NCBI GenBank assembly: GCA_037974665.1
Contig: CM075764.1
Location: 82,421,825-82,485,824 of the forward strand
DNA length: 64,000 bases
Source of the DNA: Ehretia macrophylla
Lineage: Eukaryota; Streptophyta; Magnoliopsida; Boraginales; Ehretiaceae
Reading direction: 5' to 3'
Under the pieces are notes generated by a model. The model was not told the DNA's origin, did no database searches, and saw only the letters and a program-made list of their open reading frames with translations. This document shows, piece by piece, positions 48,781-61,221 of this stretch; positions within the stretch are counted from its first letter, which is position 1; each line of letters starts with the position of its first letter. Position numbers and translations under genes: made by a program.

Positions 48781-51301
48781 TGTGAAATCCCACTTTTCAT
48801 CTTAACCTCGATTTGCGTGTTTTACCTCGTTTTGCGTGCTTTGACCTATTTATGGGTTATATGAGTTAGAATGTGTTAAAAATGTGATTTATATTCCTAA
48901 TACATGCTATATGTGCATTCATGAAATTTTCATAAAAAACGGAATTAGAAATTTTATCGCCGGTTTTAGTGAAAAGTATTTTAAGCACCTGTCCGCTAAA
49001 ATTTTTACAGAGGTGTTTTAAGTGTTTCAAAACCTAGTCCTCGGGTATTAATAGTCCCGTGTTTGATTAAAACAGATTTGGAATCGGTTTTGAAATTTTA
49101 AAGGTTTTTACACTTTCTTTTGCAAAAAAATCAAGTTTTAAGCCGATTCGGGTGAAACTGTTTAAATATAAAACTCTTTTTCACCTAAAATATATTGTCT
49201 AGAATTAATTTAGGTGTCAATTTAATAGTTGAGCAAGAAATAGTCAAAAATAGGATTAAAAGACTAAAAATACTAAAAATAAACTAAGTGTCAACTTTGA
49301 CTTTCTTTTAATTTGTTTGACTTTGAGCTATATTGCATTAACACACAATAGCAAAGCACAAAAACACCCTAAAAACACTCACATTTCCGTGAGCTCCATA
49401 GGAGAAAAGCCAAGAGTTTTCTTCAAGTTTTCAAAGGCAATTAAAAGTTGTAAATCAAGGCCAATTTTCATCAACCAAAGCTTGATTGCCGGTTAAGGTA
49501 GGTGTAGTTCAAAGCTATAAGAGGGAAATTTGGACTTTTGGGGTAATTGAGAGTAATTGAACGTATTTGCGAGTTGTAAGGGTACCTTAAAGGTTAATTA
49601 GAAGATTGATATAGCTTTCCCTTGAATTTGAATCATTGATATGAGTTTGGAAGGAAAATAGATGAAAAACAAAGGGGTTTAAGGGTAAATTCGTTTGTCA
49701 CTAGCATCTATGACCTTGGCATGTTTTCATATGTGTTTAAATGTGGTTTCAAGATGTTTTGGAGCTTTTGGTATAGTTTTATATGAATCTTTAATATGCT
49801 CCTTTGTAATTTGCATAATTGCTTTCCGAATTGAAGATTCTAAGTGAATTCTTGTTTATAGTAATTGTATTGCTATAGTTCTAAGTGTTTTTCTTGAGTT
49901 TTATATTGAGTTAATTATAATGAGAATAAGTATGCATTAATGACTTTATAAATTGATAGTACTATTATGGAATTAAATATGGTTATCTATGCTTAAAATT
50001 CTCTTTTAAATAATTGTGGAACATGCTTATATCATGATTTTATTGCTTGTTAGTTATATCGTTTGTATATTATATTACTTGAATGATTACTTGGTTGTAT
50101 GTTAATTAAGTAAGCTATGAGTTAGCTAACCTAGTTGGTCAATTAATGAATGTTGTAGTTAAAGAGTAATTGAAACAATGTTTAACTTTATGTTCAAGGT
50201 GATTGAGAGTGATTTGAATCCAATCTTGCATTTTGGAGCTTAGTAAAGGTAAGGGAGACTTCATCCTTATGTGCATAATAGTTTATTTACTTGTACTTAG
50301 ATTATGTGCACTTATTATCTATATATTGTGTGTGAGAACAACCTACTTTGTTGTCCTTCAACCATGTGTTTATTGATTTATACTATTGTTATCATTTTGA
50401 GTGCATTGCATCGTAGTTGCACAACCATTCGGGCATGGTAGTGTAAGGGAAACTGGGCGGCCTCGGGCTTTCCGGTCCACCTCGGCTACCATGGTTGCCC
50501 AGTCCCTCTCTCGCTTGGGATGCCGCCCAGGGAGAATTGGGTCATAGGATTTCGGGGTACATCCGGAGTACACCCATTTTGGAGTTATAAGGGGATACCG
50601 ACTTATCGATATCAGTGTCATTATTACATCAAGATTTCAGTTCATGGCGTCGCTGGTGTGCCTCTGCTTTTCGGGGTATTCGCTTAGCCGGGACGTTATA
50701 GAAGTCAAAGTGTATCGTATCCTTTTTAATGTGTGGTAACTTTTTGTTTTAATTGTTCTTTGGTTGTAAAATGCTTTATTTGTACTAACTGCTGCATTGC
50801 ACGTCCCCGGTAGACCTTATCCCTCACTGGGCAATTGTGATTGCTCACACCTTGCTAAACATGTTTCAGGTGATGCAGTTGGAGGAATTGACCTAATTGC
50901 TGTATGCTATTCCTTGAGATTTGAGTGATTGTCTGCTAAACTGTGGAAGACCTTACTTGTTCTACTATCTATTCTATTTGGGAGCCTAAGGGCTTATGTA
51001 TATATATTTGAGTAGTTGTAAGTTTGAAAGCTAAGTGGATGTAGCAAGTGTTATGGAATTGTGGCATGTAATAACTTATGCTTCTGCTTCTAGCTACGTT
51101 GCATGCTTAGGTGTGAATGAACGGATGTATGGTCGGCATTAATTTATGAGAATGTTTAATTGCTAACATAGAATAGTATGATAACCGAATGAAGACAAAG
51201 ATTTTTGGACTATTGTTGCATGCTTGTGTGTATTTATATTGTCTTGTGTTGCTTAAGGTTCGGATGGCCTTGAAGTTTGAATTTCAAATACAGATGTTAT
51301 T

Positions 51302-53738
51302 TGTCACGCCCCAACTCGACCCCACCTACGATCAGTCAGGACGCAACGGAATTTCTGCGGCATAACGACAGTAAACAGATTTCCGAGGTTCTAAACCAAC
51401 CTCATTAAACATCATACATCCCGTAATTCCTCAATACAACAACAACATACAACACAACCATATTATACAATAAAACATCTTCGTTATACGCCTCCGTTCC
51501 AACATGACATACAATACCTCAACTTTATCATACATTTCAAAAGTAAGTTGAGACACAACTACAATTTAACCATAGACAAAAGGAAACCGCTAAGTTAACA
51601 TCATTTGGTTCATCATCTTTTCAATATCTATTACATTAAGAACCGTAAAGCATATAAAGTCTATTAAACTAATATACAAGACATTTAACAACATAAAGTC
51701 ATGGATAAGACTCGGGAACATATGACTCATCCAAAAAAGGCACATTTTCCACATTCTCCTCTTCAGGAGGCACGTACCCGTAATCTTGTGAAAGTACACC
51801 TGAAACATGCATTAATAGAGAGTGAGCTTATATACATAAGCCCAGTGAGGATCCGATAGATCTCGACAGTATTCACTACGCTCCTTGGATTTAGTCCTTT
51901 GAGCAAGTAAACACACAACAACAATAATAACATAAATAAAGCTATCATCACATAACTATATGACCATTCAATAAGGATACTCTATTTGGTGTAGCTCCAA
52001 ACGCCATCACGATCTCAACCGTTCTTCTTATAACTCCCCATTACTCACGCACCCGAGGTACCTCACTATCCCCTTCCCTCCATGACATCTCCGTCATGCG
52101 AGCTGGGGGTAGCCTATGGCAGTCATGCCGGTATCAACCCGACAGCCCGACGCTGCCCGAGAGGTGGCACACACATACCAAGGCTCCATATTCATCAATC
52201 ATCATGCAAGCATAAATCAATCAATCAATTGGGAGATCAGCAACAAGAGTGCCCGATTCCCGCATTCAATAATAATCAATCAATAACATCAATATAACAT
52301 CAATATAACATCAATATTAAATTAAACATCAAACAACGTAGTTAGATGACAAAGTAGGCCATCTAACCGGACATGCATAATATACATAATTAAACTCTAA
52401 ATTACTCAACAACAACTCACCATTCATCACTCGAACACTACCCAACCATCTAAGGCATCGTTCAAGAAATTAAAGAATGACAACCTAAACTTCTAAAATT
52501 CATAACTTACAATCTACTAATCCAAACATTGCCAAATCAGTTCCTATCACTCACCCATTCAACCTACTACATTAGCCCTCTCGGAAATCCACCATAACAC
52601 CTCCAAAACATGCCCGATAACCCTAAAACCCTATGACGTCATGGCTGGATTTTCCGGATTTTCACACAAATAATGTAATCGAAAATTCGGCATTACAACA
52701 GCGCTAACACGTAATTATCAAGTATTTAGAAATCGACGGCAATCGATTTCGATCAACACAACTCAATTAAATCAACTTTGAACATTTTATTCAAAATTAA
52801 ATACCCGGAAAATAAAAATTATGCTATATCCGACAGAAATTCGTAGTATTAGTATATAATGATCCCTAGCATGCAAGGAGCAATAATCTATCATCAGATT
52901 TCAATTCTAACGGTTCAATCTTCATTTATACGCAAAAACACAAAAATGACATTTTGAGATCTAGAATTTTTCTCTCACCTTAGATGCGATATAAGCCTAG
53001 GAATGCGTGCCCAACAAGCAGAATCCAAGTCGGTGCGAAGTTTCACGGACAAAAACTAGGTTTTTCTTTGAAAAAATGGATTGAAAGCTTGAGTTTTCTT
53101 TCTTCTCTTTTCTCCCTCAACCCCTCGGCAATGTGTGTGTGTGTGTGATGGTGTTTTTGTGTTGTGTGAGTGTGTGTAGGTGACATTAGCTTAAATGGTC
53201 AATTATTTAATTAAAGTCAAAGTTATTTTAATAGGTAATTTTGTGTTTTTAATGTCTTTAATTGCATTTTAGTGATCACCAAGTTAAAATTAATTATGCA
53301 ACCCCCAAGATATCTCAAGTGAGTTATTTTTAGGTGACAAGAAGTTTTACATTCAAAGAATTCCACCCGAGTCGGCTTAAAACTCGATTTTCGCAAAAGT
53401 CGGTGTAAAAACCCTAATAAATTCTTAAGCCGATTTTAAAAACCGTTTTCATCAAACACAGGTCTATTAAAGTCCGTGGACTAGGTCTAGAAGGGTTAAA
53501 AAGACCAGTTTCAAAATTATAGCGGACGTGTTTCGAAAACACTATTCACTGAAAATCGACGATAAAATTTCTGACTCCGTTTTTGATGAAAATTTCATGA
53601 ATGCACATTTAGAACGTATTAGAAGTATTGAAATCAAAATTATAACTTTCTAGGTCCTATAGCACATAAACAGGTCATATGCACGCAAAACGAGGTAAGG
53701 CACGTATTACGAGATAAGCAAGAAAGTGGGGTTTCACA
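51302..53738 (-). repeat. 3' LTR of the young chromovirus
   Basis: 2,437 bp. Read on the minus strand it starts TGTGAAACCCCAC and ends GGGGCGTGACA. It is nearly identical to 58612-61048. Small ORFs in it occur at the same relative positions in both copies and carry no known motif. Confidence 0.97.
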
Positions 53739-56561
53739 TTCTCCCCCCCTTATAGAAATTTCGTCCTCGAAATTCTTACTTGATGTACGGAAAAGATCTG
53801 GGTATTGCTGCTGCATCTGATCTCGTCTCTCCCACGTAGCTTCCTCAATACCGTGATGCTTCCACAACACCTTAACCATCGGAATCCTCTTCGACCTCAA
53901 CTCTCGGTCCATCTGATCTAGAATACGAATCGGACGCTCGTCATAAGTCAAATTCTCACGAAGCTGTAACGGCTCTGGCTCAAGAATATGAGAAGGATCC
54001 GGATTGTATTTCCGCAAATTAGACACGTGAAACACATCGTGGACATTAGAGAAGTTTTCCGGTAGAGCCAACCGATATGCTAACTTACCAACCCTGCCAG
54101 TAATCTCAAACGGCCCAACAAATCTCGGACTCAGCTTACCACCTTTACCATAACGAACAAACCCCTTTCGAGGAGACAATCTCAAGAAAACCCGATCTCC
54201 AACTGCAAACTCCAAGTCTCGACGACGCTTATCAGCATAACTCTTGAATCTACTCTGCGCCGTAAGCATTCTCTGCCTGATCAACTGAACATTCTCAATC
54301 TTCTCAAGAAGTTCTGGCATAATAGTCGGATCAATAGTCTTCATCTCTCCTACCTCGTCCCAATATAAAGGTGAACGGCACTTACGACCGTAAAGAGCTG
54401 CAAAAGGTGCCATTCCAATAGTAGCTTGATAACTATTGTTATAGGCAAACTCGGCAAGTGGTAGATGTTTCTCCCAGTTCTTCCCAAAGTCCAGAACACA
54501 AGCCCTAAGCATATCTTCCAGAATCTGAATAGTCCGCTCCGACTGACCGTCGGTCTGTGGATGATACGCTGTACTGAAGTTCAACTGAGTACCCAAAGTC
54601 TCCTGAAGTTTTTCCCACAAACGAGAAGTAAATCGAGGATCTCGATCAGAGACAATACTAGATGGAATACCGTGAAGTCTAACAATCTGATCCAGATAGA
54701 GATCCGTCAGCTTTGTAACCTCATCTCCTAACCTCATGGCAATAAAATGAGCTGTCTTCGTCAAACGATCCACGACAACCCAAACTGCATCATTACCCCT
54801 CGGTGATCTAGGCAAACCAGTGACGAAGTCCATCGTAATATGCTCCCATTTCCACTCTGGTATAGCCAACGGTTGAAGCAAACCTGCTGGTCGTTGATGC
54901 TCGGCTTTCACTCTCTGACAAGTCAAACATCTAGACACAAACTGAGCAACCTCCCTCTTCATGTTGTTCCACCAGTAATGCTGTTTCAAATCCCGATACA
55001 TCTTGGTTCCACCGGGATGAATAGTATATTTAGAATTATGAGCTTCCTCCAGAATACCTCGTCTCAAGCCCGGTTCATCGGGAACACAAACCCTGTTCCA
55101 AAACCGAAGAATACCATCCTCATGCACTTTAAAGTCAGACTGATCATCCGTGATCTGATCCTTGATCTTCTGAAGTTTAACATCAAGTTGCTGAGCTTCC
55201 CTGATCTGAGACAACAATAAAGGCTGAATACGGAGATGTGAACACATCACCCCAACCTGAGTGAACTCTGGTCTCCAATAACTAAACTCCTCAAGAACCT
55301 CCCACTTCTTGACAGCCAAACAAGAAATACTAGCCTTCCGGCTGAGAGCATCTGCCACAACATTTGCCTTACCAGGCAGATAATTGATAGAACAATTATA
55401 ATCTCCAAGAAGCTCCATCCACCTCCGCTGGCGCATATTCAACTCCTTCTGTGAGAATAAATACTTAAGACTCTTATGATCAGTGAAAATCTCGAACTTA
55501 CTGCCCCACAGATAATGACGCCACTTTTTCAGTGCGAAGACAACTGCTGCCAACTCAAGATCATGAGTCGGATAATTCACCTCATAAGGCTTCAACTTCC
55601 TGGAAGCATAGGCAATAACTCGGCCATCCTGCATAAGAACACATCCCAAGCCCTCCTTGGATGCATCGCTGTAAATGACCATATTATCGGTCCCCTCTGG
55701 TAGAGCAAGTACTGGAGCGGTAGTTAACCTCTTTTTCAACTCCTGAAATCCACTCTCACACTTCTCGTCCCAATTAAAGATAGTCCATTTCTGAGTCAAC
55801 TTAGATAGTGGCCCCGCAATCTTTGAGAAGTCTTTGACAAACCTACGGTAATAACCCGCCAAGCCAAGAAAACTACGGACATCAGTAACACTCTCTGGCC
55901 GCTTCCAAGACATCACCGATTCAATCTTAGTGGGATCTACAGAAATACCACTCTGTGTAATAACATGGCCAAGAAAAGAAATCCGTTGCAGCCAAAATTC
56001 ACATTTGCTGAACTTGGCAAACAACTGATGCTCCTGCAACTTCTCTAATACAAGCCGTAGATGTTGCTCGTGCTCCAATTCAGATTTAGAATAGACCAAG
56101 ATATCATCAATAAAAATCACCACGAACTGGTCCAAGTACGGCTGAAAGACTCGATGCATAAGATCCATGAATGTTGCCGGTGCATTAGTCAATCCAAAGG
56201 GCATAACAACAAACTCGTAATGCCCGTACCGAGTCCTGAAGGCAGACTTCGGAACATCCTCCGAACGAATTCGAAGCTGATAATACCCCTGCCTCAAATC
56301 AAACTTAGAGTAGACTTTGGCTCCCTGAAGTTGATCAAACAACTCATCAATCAGTGGCAAAGGATATTTATTCTTGATAGTCACCTGATTCAAACCACGG
56401 TAATCTATACACAATCTCAAGGTACCATCCTTCTTCTTCACAAACAAAACAGGAGCTCCCCAAGGTGAAGAACTCTGCTGAATAAATCCTTTCTCCAACA
56501 ACTCCTGGCAACTCCTCGGGAAATACATTAGGATATTCCCGGATAATAGGGACTTCCTCAA
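53640..56561 (-). CDS. pol: Chromovirus pol: RT, RNase H, integrase, chromodomain
   Basis: The meaningful frame starts near 56510 ([19 protein letters not shown]). [48 protein letters not shown], and the catalytic [10 protein letters not shown]. RNase [21 protein letters not shown] and [14 protein letters not shown]. Integrase: the H-H-C-C finger [10 protein letters not shown] with [11 protein letters not shown], then the three acidic residues in [15 protein letters not shown] and QSERTIQ. Near the end [20 protein letters not shown] and [17 protein letters not shown] form a chromodomain, which in this clade guides integration toward chromatin. The frame runs about 100 bp into the 3' LTR. It has no own start: the link to protease is broken by a deletion at about 56500-56515. 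Confidence 0.95.
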   Translation of the reverse strand: MRKSLLSGNILMYFPRSCQELLEKGFIQQSSSPWGAPVLFVKKKDGTLRLCIDYRGLNQVTIKNKYPLPLIDELFDQLQGAKVYSKFDLRQGYYQLRIRSEDVPKSAFRTRYGHYEFVVMPFGLTNAPATFMDLMHRVFQPYLDQFVVIFIDDILVYSKSELEHEQHLRLVLEKLQEHQLFAKFSKCEFWLQRISFLGHVITQSGISVDPTKIESVMSWKRPESVTDVRSFLGLAGYYRRFVKDFSKIAGPLSKLTQKWTIFNWDEKCESGFQELKKRLTTAPVLALPEGTDNMVIYSDASKEGLGCVLMQDGRVIAYASRKLKPYEVNYPTHDLELAAVVFALKKWRHYLWGSKFEIFTDHKSLKYLFSQKELNMRQRRWMELLGDYNCSINYLPGKANVVADALSRKASISCLAVKKWEVLEEFSYWRPEFTQVGVMCSHLRIQPLLLSQIREAQQLDVKLQKIKDQITDDQSDFKVHEDGILRFWNRVCVPDEPGLRRGILEEAHNSKYTIHPGGTKMYRDLKQHYWWNNMKREVAQFVSRCLTCQRVKAEHQRPAGLLQPLAIPEWKWEHITMDFVTGLPRSPRGNDAVWVVVDRLTKTAHFIAMRLGDEVTKLTDLYLDQIVRLHGIPSSIVSDRDPRFTSRLWEKLQETLGTQLNFSTAYHPQTDGQSERTIQILEDMLRACVLDFGKNWEKHLPLAEFAYNNSYQATIGMAPFAALYGRKCRSPLYWDEVGEMKTIDPTIMPELLEKIENVQLIRQRMLTAQSRFKSYADKRRRDLEFAVGDRVFLRLSPRKGFVRYGKGGKLSPRFVGPFEITGRVGKLAYRLALPENFSNVHDVFHVSNLRKYNPDPSHILEPEPLQLRENLTYDERPIRILDQMDRELRSKRIPMVKVLWKHHGIEEATWERRDQMQQQYPDLFRTSSKNFEDEISIRGGECETPLSCLSRNTCLTSFCVHMTCLCAIGPRKL

Positions 56562-58341
56562 GCTGTAGCTTAACAGATGGCTTGTTGATCAAATAAGCTA
56601 GATAACCCGAACACCCCTTACTCACCAACTTAACGGCTTTAGTTGCTGAGATAACAAAACTCGTCTTAGCACCCCGGTTACCCGCTACCTCAACTACTGG
56701 CTGATCTGGCAAACGAAACTGTACTACCTTGGTTCTACAGTTCAACTGGGCATCATACTTAGAAAGCCAATCCATACCCAAGATAACATCATACCCCCGG
56801 ATAGGAAATAAAATAAGGTCCGAAGGAAAATTATGCCCCTTAACATGTATTATACAATCCTTACATACTAAGCCAGTAACATACTTATCAGTCAAAGAGG
56901 TACTAATCTCAACCACATAAGGCAATCTTTCAGGTTGCAATTTAACACGTTGCACACAAGCAGGAGTAATGAAAGAATGCGTAGCACCAGAATCAATCAA
57001 CACTTTAACAAGTTGATCAAGTATAAGAAAGTTACCTTCCACAACTGCAGTCTCCTCAGGCATCTCCTCTAAGTCAACTGCATAAGCCCGAGCCTGAACC
57101 CGCTGCTGCTGTGGTACACTGCCCGTAGGCCTACCCTGATAACCCTGAGTCGCTGCCCGACCCTCAGTCCTCGCATACTTAGGGCAATCCTTCGCCCTAT
57201 GATCGATGCTACCACAACCCAAACATGTCCCTGCCTTTACCCTGCAGTCGGACTCTACATGCCCTGAGCGCTTGCAGTAATTACACTGCGATGATGTGGC
57301 ACTAGCACTGCCCCTAGAATAACCAGAAGCTGAAGAAGCAGCTGATACAGCCTGCTGCTGAGGTCTCACCACATTAGGCCTATACTGACCCTGAGACTGG
57401 GCTGGCCTAAACTGAGTCTGAACCTGATATGGCCTCTGCTGAAACTGAGGCCGATAATAACTCTGCTGACTCTGTGGCCTAAAAGAACCCTGCTGGGCAG
57501 GTGGCCTATAGACAACCTGCTGTACTGGAGGCCTATATAAAACCTGCTGGCCCGGCGGCTGATACGGCCTCTTACTAGGCTGACTGGAGACAATCTGATC
57601 CCCTTTCCTCTTCTCCAATCTAGAAGCTGCATCAAAAGCCTCAGTGAAAATATCATAACGATTCAGAGCCATCACATCCTGAATCTCGGGCCGCAACCCC
57701 AACATAAACCTGCGAGTCCTCCGCTCCTCGTCTACCACATACTCCGGTGTATACCGGGACAATCGAGTAAATGTGGCCTCATATTGAGCCACTGTAGCAT
57801 CTCTCTGGACCAAGGCTAGAAACTCGGCCTCTCTCCGTTCCCTGCAAATCCTCGGGACATACTTTGCCCGGAAAGCCATCAGAAAGGTACCCCATATATA
57901 AGGAATACCCTGTGCCGCCCAACTAGTCCTTACCCTGCGCCACCACTCCTCTGCCTCGTCATCTAACAAATACACGGCAAAAGAGACTTTCTGCTCATCA
58001 GTATAGCCAAGTGGATCATAAATCTTCTCCAACTTGCTAATCCATAACTCCGCCTTCCTATCATCCGGCTCCCCCTGAAATCTCGGTGGGTGATATCCTA
58101 AAAAGTCCTTCAGGGTACCACGCCCGTGGTTACCACCCTGAATATTCAGAAGCTGAGCCTGCATAGCCTGATTCTGGGCAGCCTGCCCTGCTAATAACTG
58201 TGCCTGACTAGCCACTAACTCTGCAATCCGCTCCATAGCGGCTCCAAATCGGTCATCACCCCCGTCACGGCCCGGTGCCACGTTACTCGGAGTCTCATCA
58301 GTCAACTCAGGCCTACCTCTGGTTCTCGGTCGACCGGCCAT
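56368..58341 (-). CDS. gag: Chromovirus gag-protease
   Basis: The start ATG at 58341 ([16 protein letters not shown]) is the first ATG after the primer site; the frame is open upstream but without homology. Gag core: [69 protein letters not shown] Gln/Pro/Tyr-rich repeat region (RPPxQQ units) follows, then two zinc knuckles, [14 protein letters not shown] and [14 protein letters not shown]. Protease: [13 protein letters not shown] with the DSGA active site, and VILGMDWL. The frame leaves homology after NVFPEELPG near 56505; the rest to 56368 is the RT gene read in the wrong frame. Confidence 0.93.
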   Translation of the reverse strand: MAGRPRTRGRPELTDETPSNVAPGRDGGDDRFGAAMERIAELVASQAQLLAGQAAQNQAMQAQLLNIQGGNHGRGTLKDFLGYHPPRFQGEPDDRKAELWISKLEKIYDPLGYTDEQKVSFAVYLLDDEAEEWWRRVRTSWAAQGIPYIWGTFLMAFRAKYVPRICRERREAEFLALVQRDATVAQYEATFTRLSRYTPEYVVDEERRTRRFMLGLRPEIQDVMALNRYDIFTEAFDAASRLEKRKGDQIVSSQPSKRPYQPPGQQVLYRPPVQQVVYRPPAQQGSFRPQSQQSYYRPQFQQRPYQVQTQFRPAQSQGQYRPNVVRPQQQAVSAASSASGYSRGSASATSSQCNYCKRSGHVESDCRVKAGTCLGCGSIDHRAKDCPKYARTEGRAATQGYQGRPTGSVPQQQRVQARAYAVDLEEMPEETAVVEGNFLILDQLVKVLIDSGATHSFITPACVQRVKLQPERLPYVVEISTSLTDKYVTGLVCKDCIIHVKGHNFPSDLILFPIRGYDVILGMDWLSKYDAQLNCRTKVVQFRLPDQPVVEVAGNRGAKTSFVISATKAVKLVSKGCSGYLAYLINKPSVKLQLEEVPIIREYPNVFPEELPGVVGERIYSAEFFTLGSSCFVCEEEGWYLEIVYRLPWFESGDYQE

Positions 58342-58589
58342 TCTACTAATCAAAGAGTTAGCACAGTTATAGCACGTAGACAGGTTATAAACAACTATTA
58401 CCACATAAATAACAAACTCATATAAAACACATAATCAAATTGATCACATAATCACATAAGCACTTAAATCACATAATCACTTAATCAATTAATCATACCA
58501 ATACATATTTCATTTTTCTTTCCTTTCATACATATTTCATGCTAAGACCATTACCCACATTCCGAGAATACCCCGGCTGACAATTAACA

Positions 58590-58611
58590 TGAGCTCTGAT
58601 ACCACTTAAAC
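58590..58611 (-). other. Primer-binding site of the young chromovirus
   Basis: On the minus strand, GTTTAAG follows the LTR end and then TGGTATCAGAGC (58604-58593), complementary to the 3' end of plant initiator-Met tRNA. Confidence 0.9.
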
Positions 58612-61048
58612 TGTCACGCCCCAACTCGACCCCACCTACGATCAGTCAGGACGCAACGGAATTTCGGCGGCATAACGACAGTAAACAGATTTCCGAGGTT
58701 CTAAACCAACTTCATTAAACATCATACATCCCGTAATTCCTCAATACAACAACAACATACAACACAACCATATTATACAATAAAACATCTTCGTTATACG
58801 CCTCCGTTCCAACATGACATACAATACCTCAACTTTATCATACATTTCAAAAGTAAGTTGAGACACAACTACAATTTAACCATAGACAAAAGGAAACCGC
58901 TAAGTTAACATCATTTGGTTCATCATCTTTTCAATATCTATTACATTAAGAACCGTAAAGCATATAAAGTCTATTAAACTAATATACAAGACATTTAACA
59001 ACATAAAGTCATGGATAAGACTCGGGAACATATGACTCATCCAAAAAAGGCACATTTTCCACATTCTCCTCTTCAGGAGGCACGTACCCGTAATCTTGTG
59101 AAAGTACACCTGAAACATGCATTAATAGAGAGTGAGCTTATATACATAAGCCCAGTGAGGATCCGATAGATCTCGACAGTATTCACTACGCTCCTTGGAT
59201 TTAGTCCTTTGAGCAAGTAAACACACAACAACAATAATAACATAAATAAAGCTATCATCACATAACTATATGACCATTCAATAAGGATACTCTATTTGGT
59301 GTAGCTCCAAACGCCATCACGATCTCAACCGTTCTTCTTATAACTCCCCATTACTCACGCACCCGAGGTACCTCACTATCCCCTTCCCTCCATGACATCT
59401 CCGTCATGCGAGCTGGGGGTAGCCTATGGCAGTCATGCCGGTATCAACCCGACAGCCCGACGCTGCCCGAGAGGTGGCACACACATACCAAGGCTCCATA
59501 TTCATCAATCATCATGCAAGCATAAATCAATCAATCAATTGGGAGATCAGCAACAAGAGTGCCCGATTCCCGCATTCAATAATAATCAATCAATAACATC
59601 AATATAACATCAATATAACATCAATATTAAATTAAACATCAAACAACGTAGTTAGATGACAAAGTAGGCCATCTAACCGGACATGCATAATATACATAAT
59701 TAAACTCTAAATTACTCAACAACAACTCACCATTCTTCACTCGAACACTACCCAACCATCTAAGGCATCGTTCAAGAAATTAAAGAATGACAACCTAAAC
59801 TTCTAAAATTCATAACTTACAATCTACTAATCCAAACATTGCCAAATCAGTTCCTATCACTCACCCATTCAACCTACTACATTAGCCCTCTCGGAAATCC
59901 ACCATAACACCTCCAAAACATGCCCGATAACCCTAAAACCCTATGACGTCATGGCTGGATTTTCCGGATTTTCACACAAACAATGTAATCGAAAATTCGG
60001 CATTACAACAGCGCTAACACGTAATTATCAAGTATTTAGAAATCGACGGCAATCGATTTCGATCAACACAACTCAATTAAATCAACTTTGAACATTTTAT
60101 TCAAAATTAAATACCCGGAAAATAAAAATTATGCTATATCCGACAGAAATTCGTAGTATTAGTATATAATGATCCCTAGCATGCAAGGAGCAATAATCTA
60201 TCATCAGATTTCAATTCTAACGGTTCAATCTTCATTTATACGCAAAAACACAAAAATGACATTTTGAGATCTAGAATTTTTCTCTCACCTTAGATACGAT
60301 ATAAGCCTAGGAATGCGTGCCCAACAAGCAGAATCCAAGTCGGTGCGAAGTTTCACGGACAAAAACTAGGTTTTTCTTTGAAAAAATGGATTGAAAGCTT
60401 GAGTTTTCTTTCTTCTCTTTTCTCCCTCAACCCCTCGGCAATGTGTGTGTGTGTGTGATGGTGTTTTTGTGTTGTGTGAGTGTGTGTAGGTGACATTAGC
60501 TTAAATGGTCAATTATTTAATTAAAGTCAAAGTTATTTTAATAGGTAATTTTGTGTTTTTAATGTCTTTAATTGCATTTTAGTGATCACCAAGTTAAAAT
60601 TAATTATGCAACCCCCAAGATATCTCAAGTGAGTTATTTTTAGGTGACAAGAAGTTTTACATTCAAAGAATTCCACCCGAGTCGGCTTAAAACTCGATTT
60701 TCGCAAAAGTCGGTGTAAAAACCCTAATAAATTCTTAAGCCGATTTTAAAAACCGTTTTCATCAAACACAGGTCTATTAAAGTCCGTAGACTAGGTCTAG
60801 AAGGGTTAAAAAGACCAGTTTCAAAATTATAGCGGACGTGTTTCGAAAACACTATTCACTGAAAATCGACGATAAAATTTCTGACTCCGTTTTTGATGAA
60901 AATTTCATGAATGCACATTTAGCACGTATTAGAAGTATTGAAATCAAAATTATAACTTTCTAGGTCCTATAGCACATAAACAGGTCATATGCACGCAAAA
61001 CGAGGTAAGGCACGTATTACGAGATAAGCAAGAAAGTGGGGTTTCACA
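58612..61048 (-). repeat. 5' LTR of the young chromovirus
   Basis: Same length and ends as the copy at 51302-53738. It contains the promoter for the element. It is bordered by TTATT at 61049-61053, where the older element's LTR resumes. Confidence 0.97.
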
Positions 61049-61221
61049 TTATTCCTTTTGCTTCGTGGTTTTATTTGATTGTTTACAGGTTTTCAGAATG
61101 TCCACAATACAGGGAAAACTCTATCCGTTTTTCTCTAAAATTTTGTGACCGGGTCTGGTATTGGGTTGAGAATAGCATGGTTATTAGAGTCTCCGGTCTC
61201 GTGAGGGATCAGGGCATTACA

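Larger units (their letters stand above)
51302..61048 (-). mobile_element. Complete young Tekay/Del-type chromovirus, 9,747 bp
   Basis: Two LTRs of 2,437 bp (51302-53738, 58612-61048) with TG...CA ends and TTATT target duplications (51297-51301, 61049-61053). Minus-strand order: 5' LTR at right, primer site TGGTATCAGAGC (58593-58604), gag-protease, RT-RNase H-integrase-chromodomain, polypurine tract AAGGGGGGGAGAA (53751-53739), 3' LTR at left. I counted about 7 differences between the LTRs by eye (about 0.3%), so the insertion is very recent. It sits in the LTR of an older relative. Confidence 0.97.

Noticed and set aside
51590-52297. Small ORFs repeated at 58900-59607 as a conserved gene pair
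   Set aside because: They are identical because both lie in the two LTRs of one recent element, not because of selection.
54465-56468. Plus-strand ORFs of 75-135 codons opposite pol
   Set aside because: They are antisense shadows of the conserved RT-integrase frame.
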